Part shown: piece by piece, positions 7,153-15,692 of the stretch
Position numbering within the stretch: position 1 is the stretch's first letter
Layout of the letters: each line of letters opens with the position of its first letter
Origin: Bacillus cytotoxicus
Lineage (GTDB): Bacteria > Bacillota > Bacilli > Bacillales > Bacillaceae_G
Assembly (NCBI RefSeq): GCF_023715645.1
Contig: NZ_JAMBOP010000025.1
Coordinates: forward strand, 1-64,000
Reading direction: 5' to 3'
DNA: 64,000 bases
The notes under the pieces: generated by a model
What the model saw: the letters and a program-made list of their open reading frames with translations, nothing else
Told to the model about the DNA's origin: nothing
Database searches by the model: none
Made by a program: the position numbers and the translations under genes

Positions 7153-8085
7153 ATGAAACATTCATTATTCGGGGCATTTTGTTTATCACTTGCTGCAAGC
7201 ATTTGGGGAGGTATGTACGTTGTCAGTAAATACGTACTAGAGTTTATCCCCCCGCTTACGCTCGTTTGGTTACGTTTCGTTATCGCTTTTGTAATTTTAT
7301 TTACCATTTTACAAATCACACAGCGAAAACAGAAAACAAAGATTCCGATCAGCAAAAAGGATTGGTTATTATTTGCTTGGATTGGTTTTATCGGTTATTT
7401 TGTTTCCATTGCCTTTCAATTCATTGGAACAAAATTGTCCGATGCTCATACAGGTTCTTTAGTAACATCGGCAACACCAGCCTTTATGATCATTTTTGCA
7501 AGAATAATTTTAAAAGAACGTATTACCATTCGCAAATTCATTTCCGTACTCCTAGCAACTATAGGTATTTCTATTGTGATTGGTTGGGATATCGAAATTG
7601 GTACGTATTTTACCGGAACAATTATTTTAGTCGGGGCCGCTATTACGTGGGCGTTATTATCAATTTACGTCAAAATCGTCTCGCAGCGTTTTTCATCCTT
7701 AATCATTACTACGTACGCAATATTGTTTGCAATTTTATTTATTACGCCTTGCATGATATGGGAGTTACAAACATATCACATACAGTACCTTAATACTTTG
7801 TTGATTTTAGGAATTTTCTACCTTGGCATTGTTTCAACTGCTGGTGCATTTTTTCTTTGGAACAAAGGTATGGAATTAATGGATGCAGGAATTGGCTCGC
7901 TCTTTTTCTTTTTCCAACCTCTTGTTGGATCGTTTCTTGGATGGCTACTACTGGGCGAAGAGCTAAAAACTACATTTTTCATTGGAGCTACACTCATTGT
8001 AGTGAGTGTTCTTTTCGTTACAATTAATAAAAGAGAGACATCTTCACAGAATAAATGCACAATTCTAATTACCAATAATAAATGA
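7153..8085 (+). CDS. EamA family (DMT) transporter
   Basis: A 310-residue membrane protein with ten predicted helices arranged as two EamA repeats (residues about 8-138 and 150-290). The first begins SLAASIWGGMYVVSKY; the second ends GSFLGWLLLGEELKTTFFIG, a conserved family signature. Members export amino acids or other small metabolites from the cytoplasm. The ATG at 7153 is preceded by CGGAGGTCATAGAT. It lies between two Lrp/AsnC-type regulators, which suggests an amino-acid-related substrate. Confidence 0.85.
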   Translation: MKHSLFGAFCLSLAASIWGGMYVVSKYVLEFIPPLTLVWLRFVIAFVILFTILQITQRKQKTKIPISKKDWLLFAWIGFIGYFVSIAFQFIGTKLSDAHTGSLVTSATPAFMIIFARIILKERITIRKFISVLLATIGISIVIGWDIEIGTYFTGTIILVGAAITWALLSIYVKIVSQRFSSLIITTYAILFAILFITPCMIWELQTYHIQYLNTLLILGIFYLGIVSTAGAFFLWNKGMELMDAGIGSLFFFFQPLVGSFLGWLLLGEELKTTFFIGATLIVVSVLFVTINKRETSSQNKCTILITNNK

Positions 8086-8123
8086 AAAAACAAGGGTGGT
8101 GTAAATGCCATCCTTGTTTTTTC
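8086..8123. terminator. Bidirectional terminator between convergent genes
   Basis: AAAACAAGGGTGG / CCATCCTTGTTTT with flanking A and T runs; it serves the EamA gene (plus) and the Lrp-type gene at 8141 (minus). Confidence 0.8.
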
Positions 8124-8140
8124 ATAGCTTATTTTATTCG

Positions 8141-8599
8141 TTACATTTCATCTGGACTATAATAATCTAACACATTATTGCCTATCCCTACTTCTGAAAA
8201 AATAACATGTGTAACTGTCTCAGCAAATTTTGAAACATCGTCAATAAACAATTCTACTTCTTGAAAGCTTCGAACAGAAATTTTCACTATATAACTAGCA
8301 GGCCCTGCTACGCGATAACAAAAAACAGCTCTTGGATAAGCCTTCATGTATGCTCTAAACCTTTCACACTGTCCATTCTTTGTTTTCACTTCTAATACAG
8401 CATGAATATTAAAACCTAACTTATCATAATTAATTTTTGTTGTATAACCTTCAATAATCCCTTCATCCTCTAGCTTCCGTACTCTTTCAGCTACGGAAGG
8501 CGCAGACAAATTAACTTTTTTAGATAATTCACGAATGGAAAGACGAGAATTTTGATTTAAGCATTGTAAAATTTGTGCGTCAATTACATCTATTTTCAT
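8141..8599 (-). CDS. Lrp/AsnC family transcriptional regulator
   Basis: A 152-residue regulator: helix-turn-helix at the N-terminus (DAQILQCLNQNSRLSIREL, then APSVAERVRKLEDEGIIEGY) and the Lrp ligand-binding domain (AVLEVKTKNG, YRVAGPASYIVKISV). The start is set at ATG 8599 (MKIDVIDAQ) because GAGAGGGA lies about 10 bases upstream; the first in-frame ATG (8617) overlaps that site. It converges on the EamA exporter. This is the second Lrp-type gene within 2 kb, but the two differ clearly in sequence. Confidence 0.85.
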   Translation of the reverse strand: MKIDVIDAQILQCLNQNSRLSIRELSKKVNLSAPSVAERVRKLEDEGIIEGYTTKINYDKLGFNIHAVLEVKTKNGQCERFRAYMKAYPRAVFCYRVAGPASYIVKISVRSFQEVELFIDDVSKFAETVTHVIFSEVGIGNNVLDYYSPDEM

Positions 8600-8705
8600 T
8601 TGTAATGTCCCTCTCATAAATTCGTTTTAAACACAAAGAAAAGTCTTAGAATACATTATTAACAGAAAGGAAAATAACTCTATCCCATATTATCATATAC
8701 TTATA

Positions 8706-8982
8706 AAGTGAAACTTTAATCAGTGGGGGTTTTCTTCATCCCCACTGATTATCAGCCCTCACCAATCGGGCTTTTACGGGCAGTTTATCTCCCGCCTAAC
8801 TTCTTAAGAAAAGCGGAAGCGGCTCGCTAAGAAGCGCAGGACGTTGGAGCCCCCGACAGAGAGGTACTTTTTGCCTCGTCCGAGGGGGTGAAACGACCTG
8901 CGATTCTAGCCGCTAGAGCTGGACAATGCATTCGCTGAATTTTGAGGTGGGAGTATCACTGCCCACGAATAGCGGGATAAAA
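8706..8982 (+). repeat. Dispersed B. cereus-type intergenic repeat, copy A
   Basis: The element starts AAGTGAAACTTTAATC, contains CAGTGGGGG...CCCCACTG and AATCGGGCTTTTACGGGCAG, and ends near GCGGGATAAAAT. Related copies lie at 52241-52365 and 58029-58182. The outer and inner inverted repeats (for example CCCGCCT / AGGTGGG) predict a structured transcript. It resembles the bcr repeats known from this species group, but the exact family cannot be stated. This copy is longer because of an internal insertion. Confidence 0.75.
8806..8930. repeat. About 125-bp structured repeat inserted within copy A
   Basis: Relative to the copy at 58029 the sequence between AACTTCTT and TTCGCTGAAT is interrupted by about 125 bases beginning AAGAAAAGCGGAAGCGGCTC and ending CTAGAGCTGGACAATGCA. 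It is GC-richer than its surroundings and rich in short hairpins. It recalls the imperfect-palindrome repeats found across Bacillaceae genomes. Confidence 0.55.
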
Positions 8983-9010
8983 TTTATTTCCCTATATAAG
9001 GAGGAAACCC

Positions 9011-9184
9011 ATGGCACTAGAAATGAAAGCAAATTGTCAAACTTGTAACACTACCCTTCGAGGAGATTCAGAAGCATATATATGTGTATACGAATGCACT
9101 TTTTGCCCAAATTGCACAGAAAACACAAATCACGTCTGTCCAAATTGTGGTGGTGAATTAGTCCGAAGACCGAAAAAGAAATAA
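9011..9184 (+). CDS. DUF1272 small zinc-ribbon protein
   Basis: A 57-residue protein, MALEMKANCQTCNTTL to LVRRPKKK, with cysteines in the pattern CxxC, C, CxxC, CxxC (CQTC, ICVYECTFCPNC, CPNC), as in DUF1272 proteins. The arrangement should bind one or two zinc ions. Role unknown. The start is very well supported by AAGGAGGAAACCC before ATG 9011. It sits directly downstream of repeat copy A and ends before a strong terminator, so it is transcribed alone. Confidence 0.85.
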   Translation: MALEMKANCQTCNTTLRGDSEAYICVYECTFCPNCTENTNHVCPNCGGELVRRPKKK

Positions 9185-9199
9185 CGGTTATACGTAATA

Positions 9200-9238
9200 A
9201 AAGCGCAAAACCTTATGAATTTTGCGCTTTACTTTTTC
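9200..9238. terminator. Terminator after the DUF1272 gene
   Basis: AAAGCGCAAAA / TTTTGCGCTTT (9200-9210 and 9220-9230) followed by ACTTTTTCTTTTC; it probably also serves the convergent GDSL hydrolase gene. Confidence 0.8.
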
Positions 9239-9244
9239 TTTTCT

Positions 9245-9814
9245 TCACCACTTAATTTCTTTTATCTTTTCAATGATTACTTCTGCTAAATACTCATACC
9301 CATGTACTCCAAAGTGTAGTCCATCCTGCTCCTCATTCTCTAAAAGAAGCATATAATTTGGTAGCTGAATGATTGATGTATACAAATCAAGGAAATTACT
9401 ACCAGTTTGAGTTGCTACATCTGAGACAACTTCTGCATATTGTTTTAAAACCGTATTTGCTCTTGCATATTGCCTTTCCTCGTCAATTGGAGCTGGGCTA
9501 ATTAGTAATACTTTATATGGTGAAATTCGTTCCACAATTTCTAGTAAATTTTCTCTATAGTCTTGTAATGGTATTTGTTTATGAAATGCAGCATCATTCG
9601 CTCCAAAAAATACAATTACAAAACTAGGTTGATGAGATAATACATCCTCTTCAAGTCTTTTGAGTGCATCATACGTGTTATTACCTGGGATACCCGCATT
9701 CAAAATCTCCCATTTAGGGAAAGCATTTTGCAATCTAGGAGTTAACCGCAATGCCTTATTTTCAAACATTTCTCCTGCTGTTATACTATCTCCAAAACAA
9801 ATTAACCTTTTCAC
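9245..9814 (-). CDS. SGNH/GDSL family hydrolase (lipase/esterase-like)
   Basis: A 189-residue SGNH hydrolase. Block I is CFGDSITAGE (nucleophile Ser), block II has the conserved Gly in NAGIPGNNT, block III is VIVFFGANDA, and block V supplies the catalytic Asp/His in DGLHFGVHGY. No signal peptide is present, so it acts in the cytoplasm, probably as an esterase on small esters or acylated metabolites. The start is set at GTG 9814, which follows AGGTGGAGCAA, in preference to GTG 9823, which lacks a site. Confidence 0.82.
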   Translation of the reverse strand: MKRLICFGDSITAGEMFENKALRLTPRLQNAFPKWEILNAGIPGNNTYDALKRLEEDVLSHQPSFVIVFFGANDAAFHKQIPLQDYRENLLEIVERISPYKVLLISPAPIDEERQYARANTVLKQYAEVVSDVATQTGSNFLDLYTSIIQLPNYMLLLENEEQDGLHFGVHGYEYLAEVIIEKIKEIKW

Positions 9815-9861
9815 TTGCTCCACCTACTGTCTCTATTTATATCCTATATTATGTAATGATA

Positions 9862-10689
9862 TTATTTATGAAGTAACTTTCCTTCAAGTGCCTCAATATA
9901 CCTCTTCGCTGATTTTTGAACAGCTTCATTTGCTTTTTCTTTCACAATTCCATGAAACGCATTATACAATCGAGTGAACTTCAACTCTTTTACGTTCTCA
10001 GCCATTTCTTTCACTTTCCATGCTGGTAATGGAATGAGATTCGGATAACTGTACATAAAGCTTACCCAGCTTGAATCTGCGACAACCTGAATAATATCTC
10101 CAGTTAATAGAACTCCTCTTCCTTCATCTCCATTTTTCCAATGTAAAACAGAACCACCACTAAAATGCCCACCTAAACGGTATAATGTTACACTCTCCGA
10201 GATTTCCATATATTCTCCAGACCAAAATACAATTCGTTCACTTGGACGTATTATCCACTCTTTATCATCCTCATGAATGTAAATCGGAACATCAAACTGT
10301 TCCGCCCATTCTACTTGTGTGGAATAATAATGAGGATGTGATAAAGCAATCGCATGAATTCCTCCTAACTCATTTATTCTCGCTACTGTCTCCTCATCAA
10401 TATAAGTAATACAATCCCATAACACGTTACACGTATTTGTTTGAACTAAATACGCATTTTGACCAATTGCAAACTTCGGTTTTGTTGTGATGCTATATAA
10501 ATTTTCTTCTTCTTTTACAATCTCATTCTTATACGTTTTGCTTTCCTGTAGACTCTCTAACGTTGTCCATGTTTGGCCCATCGGATTTACATATTGACGT
10601 TCTTCATTACAAATTACACAGTTTACAGGTGGTTCATCATAAAGTGGGTATTGTACACCACATGTAATACAAACATAATGCTTCATCAT
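9862..10689 (-). CDS. MBL-fold protein with N-terminal zinc ribbon and altered metal motif
   Basis: A 275-residue protein. Residues 1-30 form a rubredoxin-like CxxC...CxxC ribbon (CITC, CVIC). The rest resembles a metallo-beta-lactamase fold: SHPHYYST replaces the usual HxHxDH, with GGHFSGGSVLHW (third histidine) and LLTGDIIQV (bridging Asp) following. The Asp-His of the first motif is missing, so only part of a dinuclear metal site can form. The start ATG 10689 is supported by GGAGAG. It is followed 39 bp later by the GDSL hydrolase and preceded 18 bp by a DinB-like gene, so the three may be co-transcribed. Confidence 0.78.
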   Translation of the reverse strand: MMKHYVCITCGVQYPLYDEPPVNCVICNEERQYVNPMGQTWTTLESLQESKTYKNEIVKEEENLYSITTKPKFAIGQNAYLVQTNTCNVLWDCITYIDEETVARINELGGIHAIALSHPHYYSTQVEWAEQFDVPIYIHEDDKEWIIRPSERIVFWSGEYMEISESVTLYRLGGHFSGGSVLHWKNGDEGRGVLLTGDIIQVVADSSWVSFMYSYPNLIPLPAWKVKEMAENVKELKFTRLYNAFHGIVKEKANEAVQKSAKRYIEALEGKLLHK

Positions 10690-10707
10690 TTATATCTCTC
10701 CTTCTCA

Positions 10708-11160
10708 TTAACTAGAAATATCATAATCAATATGTAGTCCCGTTAAGTACACACTTAAAATCCCTTGATGTGTACATTCAAAGTGAACTAACCAATTGAA
10801 ACATTTTTCGATATCAGGATCATTCATTTCTTTCCAAACCACAGTTCTTTCCCACTCGATTTGTCCGGAGGTAAACAATTTGTAACCATCCTCTAATTCA
10901 CCATAATATGCTTTCAGCTTATCGAGATTTACGGCCATTTCTGAATCCATTCGTTTTTCCCGCCATGATGGCCCTTCTTTATTCACCATCGCACGCAAAT
11001 AAATTTCTCGTGCATTTGCAATATGACGAAGCTCTTCACCTAATGTTTTCATAGATTCATATGGACGAAAAGAAAGATTTTCTGAACTTAAGTGATTTAA
11101 TAAATTTTTTGTCAAATTAGAATAATACTCCCAATATTCAACAATCGATGTTTGAGCCAT
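10708..11160 (-). CDS. DinB family protein
   Basis: A 150-residue four-helix-bundle protein of the DinB/YfiT superfamily. The metal-binding histidines are visible in ELRHIANARE and in the C-terminal HFECTHQGI. Members include thiol-dependent S-transferases, bacillithiol-linked in Bacillus; the substrate is unknown. The start is ATG 11160 (MAQTSIVEYW), with AGGAGG six bases upstream, and not the TTG at 11166. It is the first gene of a probable DinB, MBL, GDSL run on the minus strand. Confidence 0.8.
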   Translation of the reverse strand: MAQTSIVEYWEYYSNLTKNLLNHLSSENLSFRPYESMKTLGEELRHIANAREIYLRAMVNKEGPSWREKRMDSEMAVNLDKLKAYYGELEDGYKLFTSGQIEWERTVVWKEMNDPDIEKCFNWLVHFECTHQGILSVYLTGLHIDYDISS

Positions 11161-11523
11161 ATCCAACCTCCTACAAACATTCGTTCTTTTTACAGAATAT
11201 CACAAATTAAACTTTCAAATCAATATTTTACAAAAATTATAAAACGATAGAATATTTATTTTATTATTGTGTTTGTTATACAAAAATAATGATTATCATA
11301 AAATATTATGTAATACACCACGTAAAGAAAGCGCTTAATTGACGTAATTGATTAAATTTTCTATACAATAAAAATGATAGAAAAAATAAATTTACGAAAA
11401 ATTCATTTTTGTCTTGCATAATAATTTATTTTTGTTATTATCGTTAGAGATTCGACAAAAAATGACTTTTTATCGTACTAACTGTACAAAAAATTCAAAA
11501 TATTTAAATTTGGAGGTTTTTTC
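11161..11523. promoter_or_regulatory. Divergent promoter region with candidate regulatory sites for brnQ
   Basis: This AT-rich gap holds a Fur-like AATGATTATCAT (about 11287-11298), a cre-like GAAAGCGCTTAA (about 11327-11338) and two imperfect CodY-like boxes (about 11356 and 11492; roughly 11 of 15 positions each). CodY control of branched-chain transport is established in Bacillus. The individual matches here are weak inference. No T-box is present. Confidence 0.3.
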
Positions 11524-12891
11524 GTGTCAAAAAATGTGCAAACTTCACATATTTTTGTGATTGGGCTAATGCTCTTTGCCCTTTTCTTTGGAGCAGGTAA
11601 TTTAATTTTCCCTGCTATGTTAGGACAAACAGCAGGAAGTAACATTTGGATTGCTAACGCTGGATTTTTAATTACAGGAGTTGGTGTACCACTACTTGGT
11701 GTAATAGCATTTGGTGTTTCTGGTAGTGATGACTTACAAGCAATGGCAAGTCGTGTACATCCATGGTTTGCAAGTGTATATGCGTTTATTCTTTATTTAG
11801 CAATTGGTCCTCTTTTTGCTTTACCGAGAGCAGGAAGCGTATCATTTGAAATAGGTATAAAACCATTCGTAGGCGAAAATAGCAGTCATTTACCTTTGAT
11901 TATTTTCACTATTGTGTTTTTCGGCATTACTTGTTTACTTTCTTTAAATCCAACAAAAATTGTTGATGTTGTCGGAAAGTTTTTAACTCCGATTAAATTA
12001 TCATTTATCGGTATCTTAGTTGTTACAGCGGTCGTAAAGCCAATCGGTGAAATTCAAGCGCCAACACAAGAATTTGTAACAAATTCTTTCTTCAAAGGCT
12101 TTCAGCAAGGCTATTTAACAATGGACACTCTCGCAGCATTCGTATTTGGTATTATCATTATTAATGCGATCAAAGCGAAAGGTGTAAGTGACAAAAAAGT
12201 GGTTATCAATGTTTGTATAAAAGCATCGCTTATTGCCGCAGTCGTATTAATTGCTGTTTATACTGCACTTGCATTTATGGGCGCTTCTAGTGTTTCTAAA
12301 TTAGGACATTTAGAAAATGGCGGAGAAGTTTTATCAAAAGTAGCAAATTACTACTTCGGCTCTTTAGGAAATTTATTATTAGGAATGATGATCACTGTCG
12401 CTTGTTTAACGACAAGTGTTGGCCTTACTACAGCATGTTCATCCTATTTCCATAAAGTATTTCCACAAATATCATATAAAACATTTGCTGTTATTTTAGC
12501 TATATTCAGTGCTGTCATTGCAAACCTTGGCTTAACAGAGCTGATTACCATATCTGTACCTGTATTAACAGCGATATACCCGTTAGCGATTGTATTAATT
12601 TTCTTAACGTTTTTACACCGCGTGTTTAAAGGAAGATCAGAAGTATATCAAGTAAGCTTACTGTTCACTTTTATCGTCAGTCTCTTTGATGGATTAAACA
12701 CTGCGAATCTAAAAGTTGAAGCAATCAATTCTTTATTCTCACGCATTTTACCTTTATATGACGCTGGACTAGGTTGGATCATGCCAGCACTTATCGGAGC
12801 GGTATTAGGCTATGTAATTAGTTTATTCCGAGTGAAGAATACTTCTAGTGTAGATACATCTCATGATCTTTCACGTAAAAAGACATCGTAA
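11524..12891 (+). CDS. brnQ: Branched-chain amino acid transport system II carrier protein
   Basis: A 455-residue LIVCS-family permease with about twelve membrane helices. It begins with the family signature GLMLFALFFGAGNLIFPAML and also shows IAFGVSGSDDLQAMASRVHP and LSLNPTKIVDVVGK. It imports leucine, isoleucine and valine with a sodium ion or proton. The start is GTG 11524 behind TTGGAGGTTTTTTC. It is monocistronic, with a strong terminator directly downstream. Its upstream gap carries weak CodY-like boxes. Confidence 0.9.
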   Translation: MSKNVQTSHIFVIGLMLFALFFGAGNLIFPAMLGQTAGSNIWIANAGFLITGVGVPLLGVIAFGVSGSDDLQAMASRVHPWFASVYAFILYLAIGPLFALPRAGSVSFEIGIKPFVGENSSHLPLIIFTIVFFGITCLLSLNPTKIVDVVGKFLTPIKLSFIGILVVTAVVKPIGEIQAPTQEFVTNSFFKGFQQGYLTMDTLAAFVFGIIIINAIKAKGVSDKKVVINVCIKASLIAAVVLIAVYTALAFMGASSVSKLGHLENGGEVLSKVANYYFGSLGNLLLGMMITVACLTTSVGLTTACSSYFHKVFPQISYKTFAVILAIFSAVIANLGLTELITISVPVLTAIYPLAIVLIFLTFLHRVFKGRSEVYQVSLLFTFIVSLFDGLNTANLKVEAINSLFSRILPLYDAGLGWIMPALIGAVLGYVISLFRVKNTSSVDTSHDLSRKKTS

Positions 12892-12897
12892 TATACA

Positions 12898-12933
12898 AAA
12901 AATGCAAAGGCTAATTGTCCTTTGCATTTTTAC
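12898..12933 (+). terminator. Terminator after brnQ
   Basis: AAATGCAAAGG / CCTTTGCATTTTT hairpin with T-run, directly downstream of the brnQ stop. Confidence 0.85.
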
Positions 12934-12944
12934 TTACTATTGAC

Positions 12945-13092
12945 TTAATTTCCCCATATTTTCCGAAACATCTTACCGTAGATCGTTAAAAGTACAGATT
13001 GTACAATTAGAAATAATGATGAAGTCAATAATATTACGTTGTGTTCAAGAACACTTAATATTCCCATAATCAACCCAAACAAGATAAAAAGA
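12945..13092 (-). pseudogene. C-terminal stump of an integral membrane protein
   Basis: A minus-strand frame reads LFGLIMGILSVLEHNVILL, then a second hydrophobic stretch and GKMFRKIWGN and stop. It is the last 48 codons of a membrane protein whose 5' part is replaced exactly where the duplicated GNAT block (copy 2) begins at 13092. The family is not recognised. Confidence 0.55.
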
Positions 13093-13536
13093 TATGCTCT
13101 CTAAAGATTTCTTTTAGCTAACTTTAATTCATCGTTTAATGGAATCCCATCATTCCCGATTAATGGAATAGAAGGCTTATTTTTCGTGCTTCATTAACAG
13201 CATTAGGAATAATAGAAATAATTCGATAACCTCTTTTTTGATAAAACTTCAAAGCATTTAAATTATCATTTGTCGTTACTAAACTTACTTCACTGAATCC
13301 CTCCTGTTTCGCTATGTTTTCAACTTTCTCCATCAATGCCGAACCAATACCTTTTCCTTCTTGAATACTATCCAACGAAATAACTTCAACTTCATTCTCT
13401 TTTATCACATATGTAATTAAACCATTAATCTGATTATGTTCTTCAAAGATGAAACCATCTAATGCATCGCACTGAAACATACCTGAAGAAATCACCATTT
13501 CTGAGCTTCCCCAATGCTCTTTAAAAAATGAAATTA
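13092..13536 (-). repeat. Duplicated 446-bp block, copy 2
   Basis: Same orientation as 3162-3607 with a few substitutions and one deleted T. It lies between the amidase gene and a truncated membrane-protein gene and contains no transposase or terminal repeats. Confidence 0.85.
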
Positions 13537-13585
13537 GCTTCAGGTTATTCTTATTTGAAATATTGAGCGATTCCGTCTGCAACAA
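13101..13585 (-). pseudogene. GNAT acetyltransferase, frameshifted copy 2
   Basis: The middle of this gene is almost identical to the GNAT at 3171-3647. One T is missing in the run near 13177, so the frame leaves the family sequence after NEARK and ends KISLLFH at 13160 rather than at the homologous TAG at 13101. The N-terminus (from TTG 13585, reading LQTESLNISNKNNLK) differs from copy 1 and overlaps the last 35 bases of the amidase gene upstream. The catalytic GNAT core (QEGKGIGSALMEK) is intact, so a shortened protein could still be made, but expression is doubtful. Confidence 0.7.
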
Positions 13586-15692
13586 GGCTCATTAGCCTTC
13601 TTTGATAATTTCGATCAGATAGTTGTCTATCTTCATCAGGATTTGACATAAATCCCATTTCTAACAGGGTAACTGGTGTTTTTGACCAGTTAAATCCAGT
13701 TAAATCGCTGCGCTTATAAACCCCACTTCCATGGATATTGATTCCATTAGCTTTAGCTGTGTTTAAGATAGTTTGCGAAGCTCGAAGACTATCTTGGTAA
13801 ATATTATGAGTATCTTGTGTGTTGTCTGGCGTAAGAACCGAAAATCCTCTTACAGTATCACTATCCTCCGAGCCGTCTGCATGTACACGAACTGTTAGAG
13901 CTGCATTCGCATTATTTGCCATTTCAGCACGTTGTATATTGCTGATATTTACATCATGAGTTGTACGACTCATCATAACAGCAAATCCACGTTTCTCTAA
14001 CTCTTCCTTTAAGATAAAACTAGTTTCTAAAGTCAATTGATACTCCGATTTCTTTGTTGCAACGCCCTGTGTTCCATAAGTAACTTTATATTTTGTTTCA
14101 TCAGAAGATGGTGATACACGTTCTTGCGATAAATCTCCTCTTACTTGATGTCCTGGATCAATAAAAATTAATCTTTTTGTAATTGCACCTTCACTCACAG
14201 CTCGGTTATCAATCCAACCAATACGGCCACTTTGTTCAACCTGATACCATGTTACTCCGTTATAAGTTACGGAATTGAGAAATTTTAAGTTTTGATTAGC
14301 AAAGTCAGATGCGGAACCTACATATTTTGCATTTTGCATTCCATACGGTTTTGACCATAATGCATGTCCTGATGTATTACTTACATGCCCGACTTTGTTT
14401 AAAGGTTGAATATTTGTGACATCAGAAATCGCTCGTGCATCGATCCAGCCCTTTTCCTGTCCATCTACTTTAAAATAATACCAACGCACTCCATCTTTAT
14501 TTAAACTGCGAGTAACTTGAATTGGACGGTTATCATAATTATTAGCAGAACCTACATATGATGCTCCATTTTCACCGTAAGGCTTACTCCATACCCCGTG
14601 ACCTGTATCCCCAATCAGAACAATTTTATTTTCATTTTGGATATTAGAGATTGAATCCGTTAAACAATGTTCATCTACCCAACCTAATACCCTATTTCCT
14701 ACTTTGATTTTCTTCCAAGTAGTGTTCTCTTTCGTAGCACTTTGAACAACCTGTACATTTTGATAAGTATAGCTATTAATAGAATCAACCCAATTTGCTC
14801 CATATTCACCGTAAGGAGCACTCCAGATTCCGTCTCCTTTTGAAGAAGATCCCATTGCAATAGAGTAGTTTTCATTTTTCATATTCTTTAAATCTGTAAC
14901 TGCCTTCTCTCCGTCGATCCAACCTAATAAATTATCACCTTTCGTCACTTGGTACCAATTTACATTACCTCTTTTTACAGTTTTAACCACTTGTAACGTT
15001 TGATATGCGTAATCATTCGTACCTCCTAGATATTGGGCACCTGTAACTCCATAAGGTGTACTCCAAATACCATTGTTAGAGGTTCTTCCAATTGTAATCG
15101 GAAAATTAGTTGATTTAACCTCGGCAGCATTATTTAACGCTTTTTTGTCCATCCAACCAATTACTTTTCCATCTACGCTAAACTTGTACCACTGTACACC
15201 ACCATATGTAGCACTTTCTATTAAATGAATATCACGGTAAGCATAGAAATCAGTTGATCCTAAATAATTAGCACCTGGTACACCATATGGCATTGACCAT
15301 ATACCATTCGCTATCGTTGCTCCCATTACTGAATTCTGATTAATCAATTGAATGTTTTGTAAACCACTTAACGCTCGACTATCTAGCCAACCGATAACCT
15401 TTCCATCCATGCTAAATTGATACCATGTAACTTTATTTACAGTCATTTTTTGGACCAACTGAATTTCTTTTCCTACATAATCATTTGTAGATCCTACATA
15501 ACTAGCACCTGATACTCCATATGGCATTGTCCAAATAGAATGTCCTTTTGCCCATGCCACAATTTGATTCCCTTGCACACTAGTTGCAGGAGGGTTCTCT
15601 GTTGCTTGTACAGGAAGTGCAAAAAACAGTGTGGCCCCTCCCGCTAATATTAATTTACGGTATAAATTGCTATGTCTTTTTTTATTTTTCAT
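13551..15692 (-). CDS. N-acetylmuramoyl-L-alanine amidase with six GW modules
   Basis: A 713-residue secreted cell-wall hydrolase. It has a signal peptide at residues 1-30 (basic start, then LILAGGATLFFALPVQA). Six tandem GW modules of about 75 residues follow (about 40-500), each with IWSMPYG-like, YVGS and GW(I/L/M)D elements. A C-terminal Amidase_3 domain occupies about 506-713. The zinc and catalytic residues are visible: FIDPGH (His515), TKKSEYQL (Glu549), VRVHADG (His604) and LLEMGFMSNP (Glu678). GW modules bind lipoteichoic acid or cell-wall polymers non-covalently, so the enzyme should be kept at the surface. ATG 15692 follows AAAGGAGAT. The downstream GNAT copy overlaps its end. Confidence 0.9.
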   Translation of the reverse strand: MKNKKRHSNLYRKLILAGGATLFFALPVQATENPPATSVQGNQIVAWAKGHSIWTMPYGVSGASYVGSTNDYVGKEIQLVQKMTVNKVTWYQFSMDGKVIGWLDSRALSGLQNIQLINQNSVMGATIANGIWSMPYGVPGANYLGSTDFYAYRDIHLIESATYGGVQWYKFSVDGKVIGWMDKKALNNAAEVKSTNFPITIGRTSNNGIWSTPYGVTGAQYLGGTNDYAYQTLQVVKTVKRGNVNWYQVTKGDNLLGWIDGEKAVTDLKNMKNENYSIAMGSSSKGDGIWSAPYGEYGANWVDSINSYTYQNVQVVQSATKENTTWKKIKVGNRVLGWVDEHCLTDSISNIQNENKIVLIGDTGHGVWSKPYGENGASYVGSANNYDNRPIQVTRSLNKDGVRWYYFKVDGQEKGWIDARAISDVTNIQPLNKVGHVSNTSGHALWSKPYGMQNAKYVGSASDFANQNLKFLNSVTYNGVTWYQVEQSGRIGWIDNRAVSEGAITKRLIFIDPGHQVRGDLSQERVSPSSDETKYKVTYGTQGVATKKSEYQLTLETSFILKEELEKRGFAVMMSRTTHDVNISNIQRAEMANNANAALTVRVHADGSEDSDTVRGFSVLTPDNTQDTHNIYQDSLRASQTILNTAKANGINIHGSGVYKRSDLTGFNWSKTPVTLLEMGFMSNPDEDRQLSDRNYQRRLMSLVADGIAQYFK

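Noticed and set aside
7266-7793. A 175-codon plus-strand frame overlapping the EamA gene
   Set aside because: It lies inside the exporter in another frame, has cysteine/tyrosine-rich composition and no ribosome binding site.
11287-11298. Fur box upstream of brnQ
   Set aside because: Only a half-length match to the 19-bp consensus, in very AT-rich DNA and beside a transporter without a link to iron.
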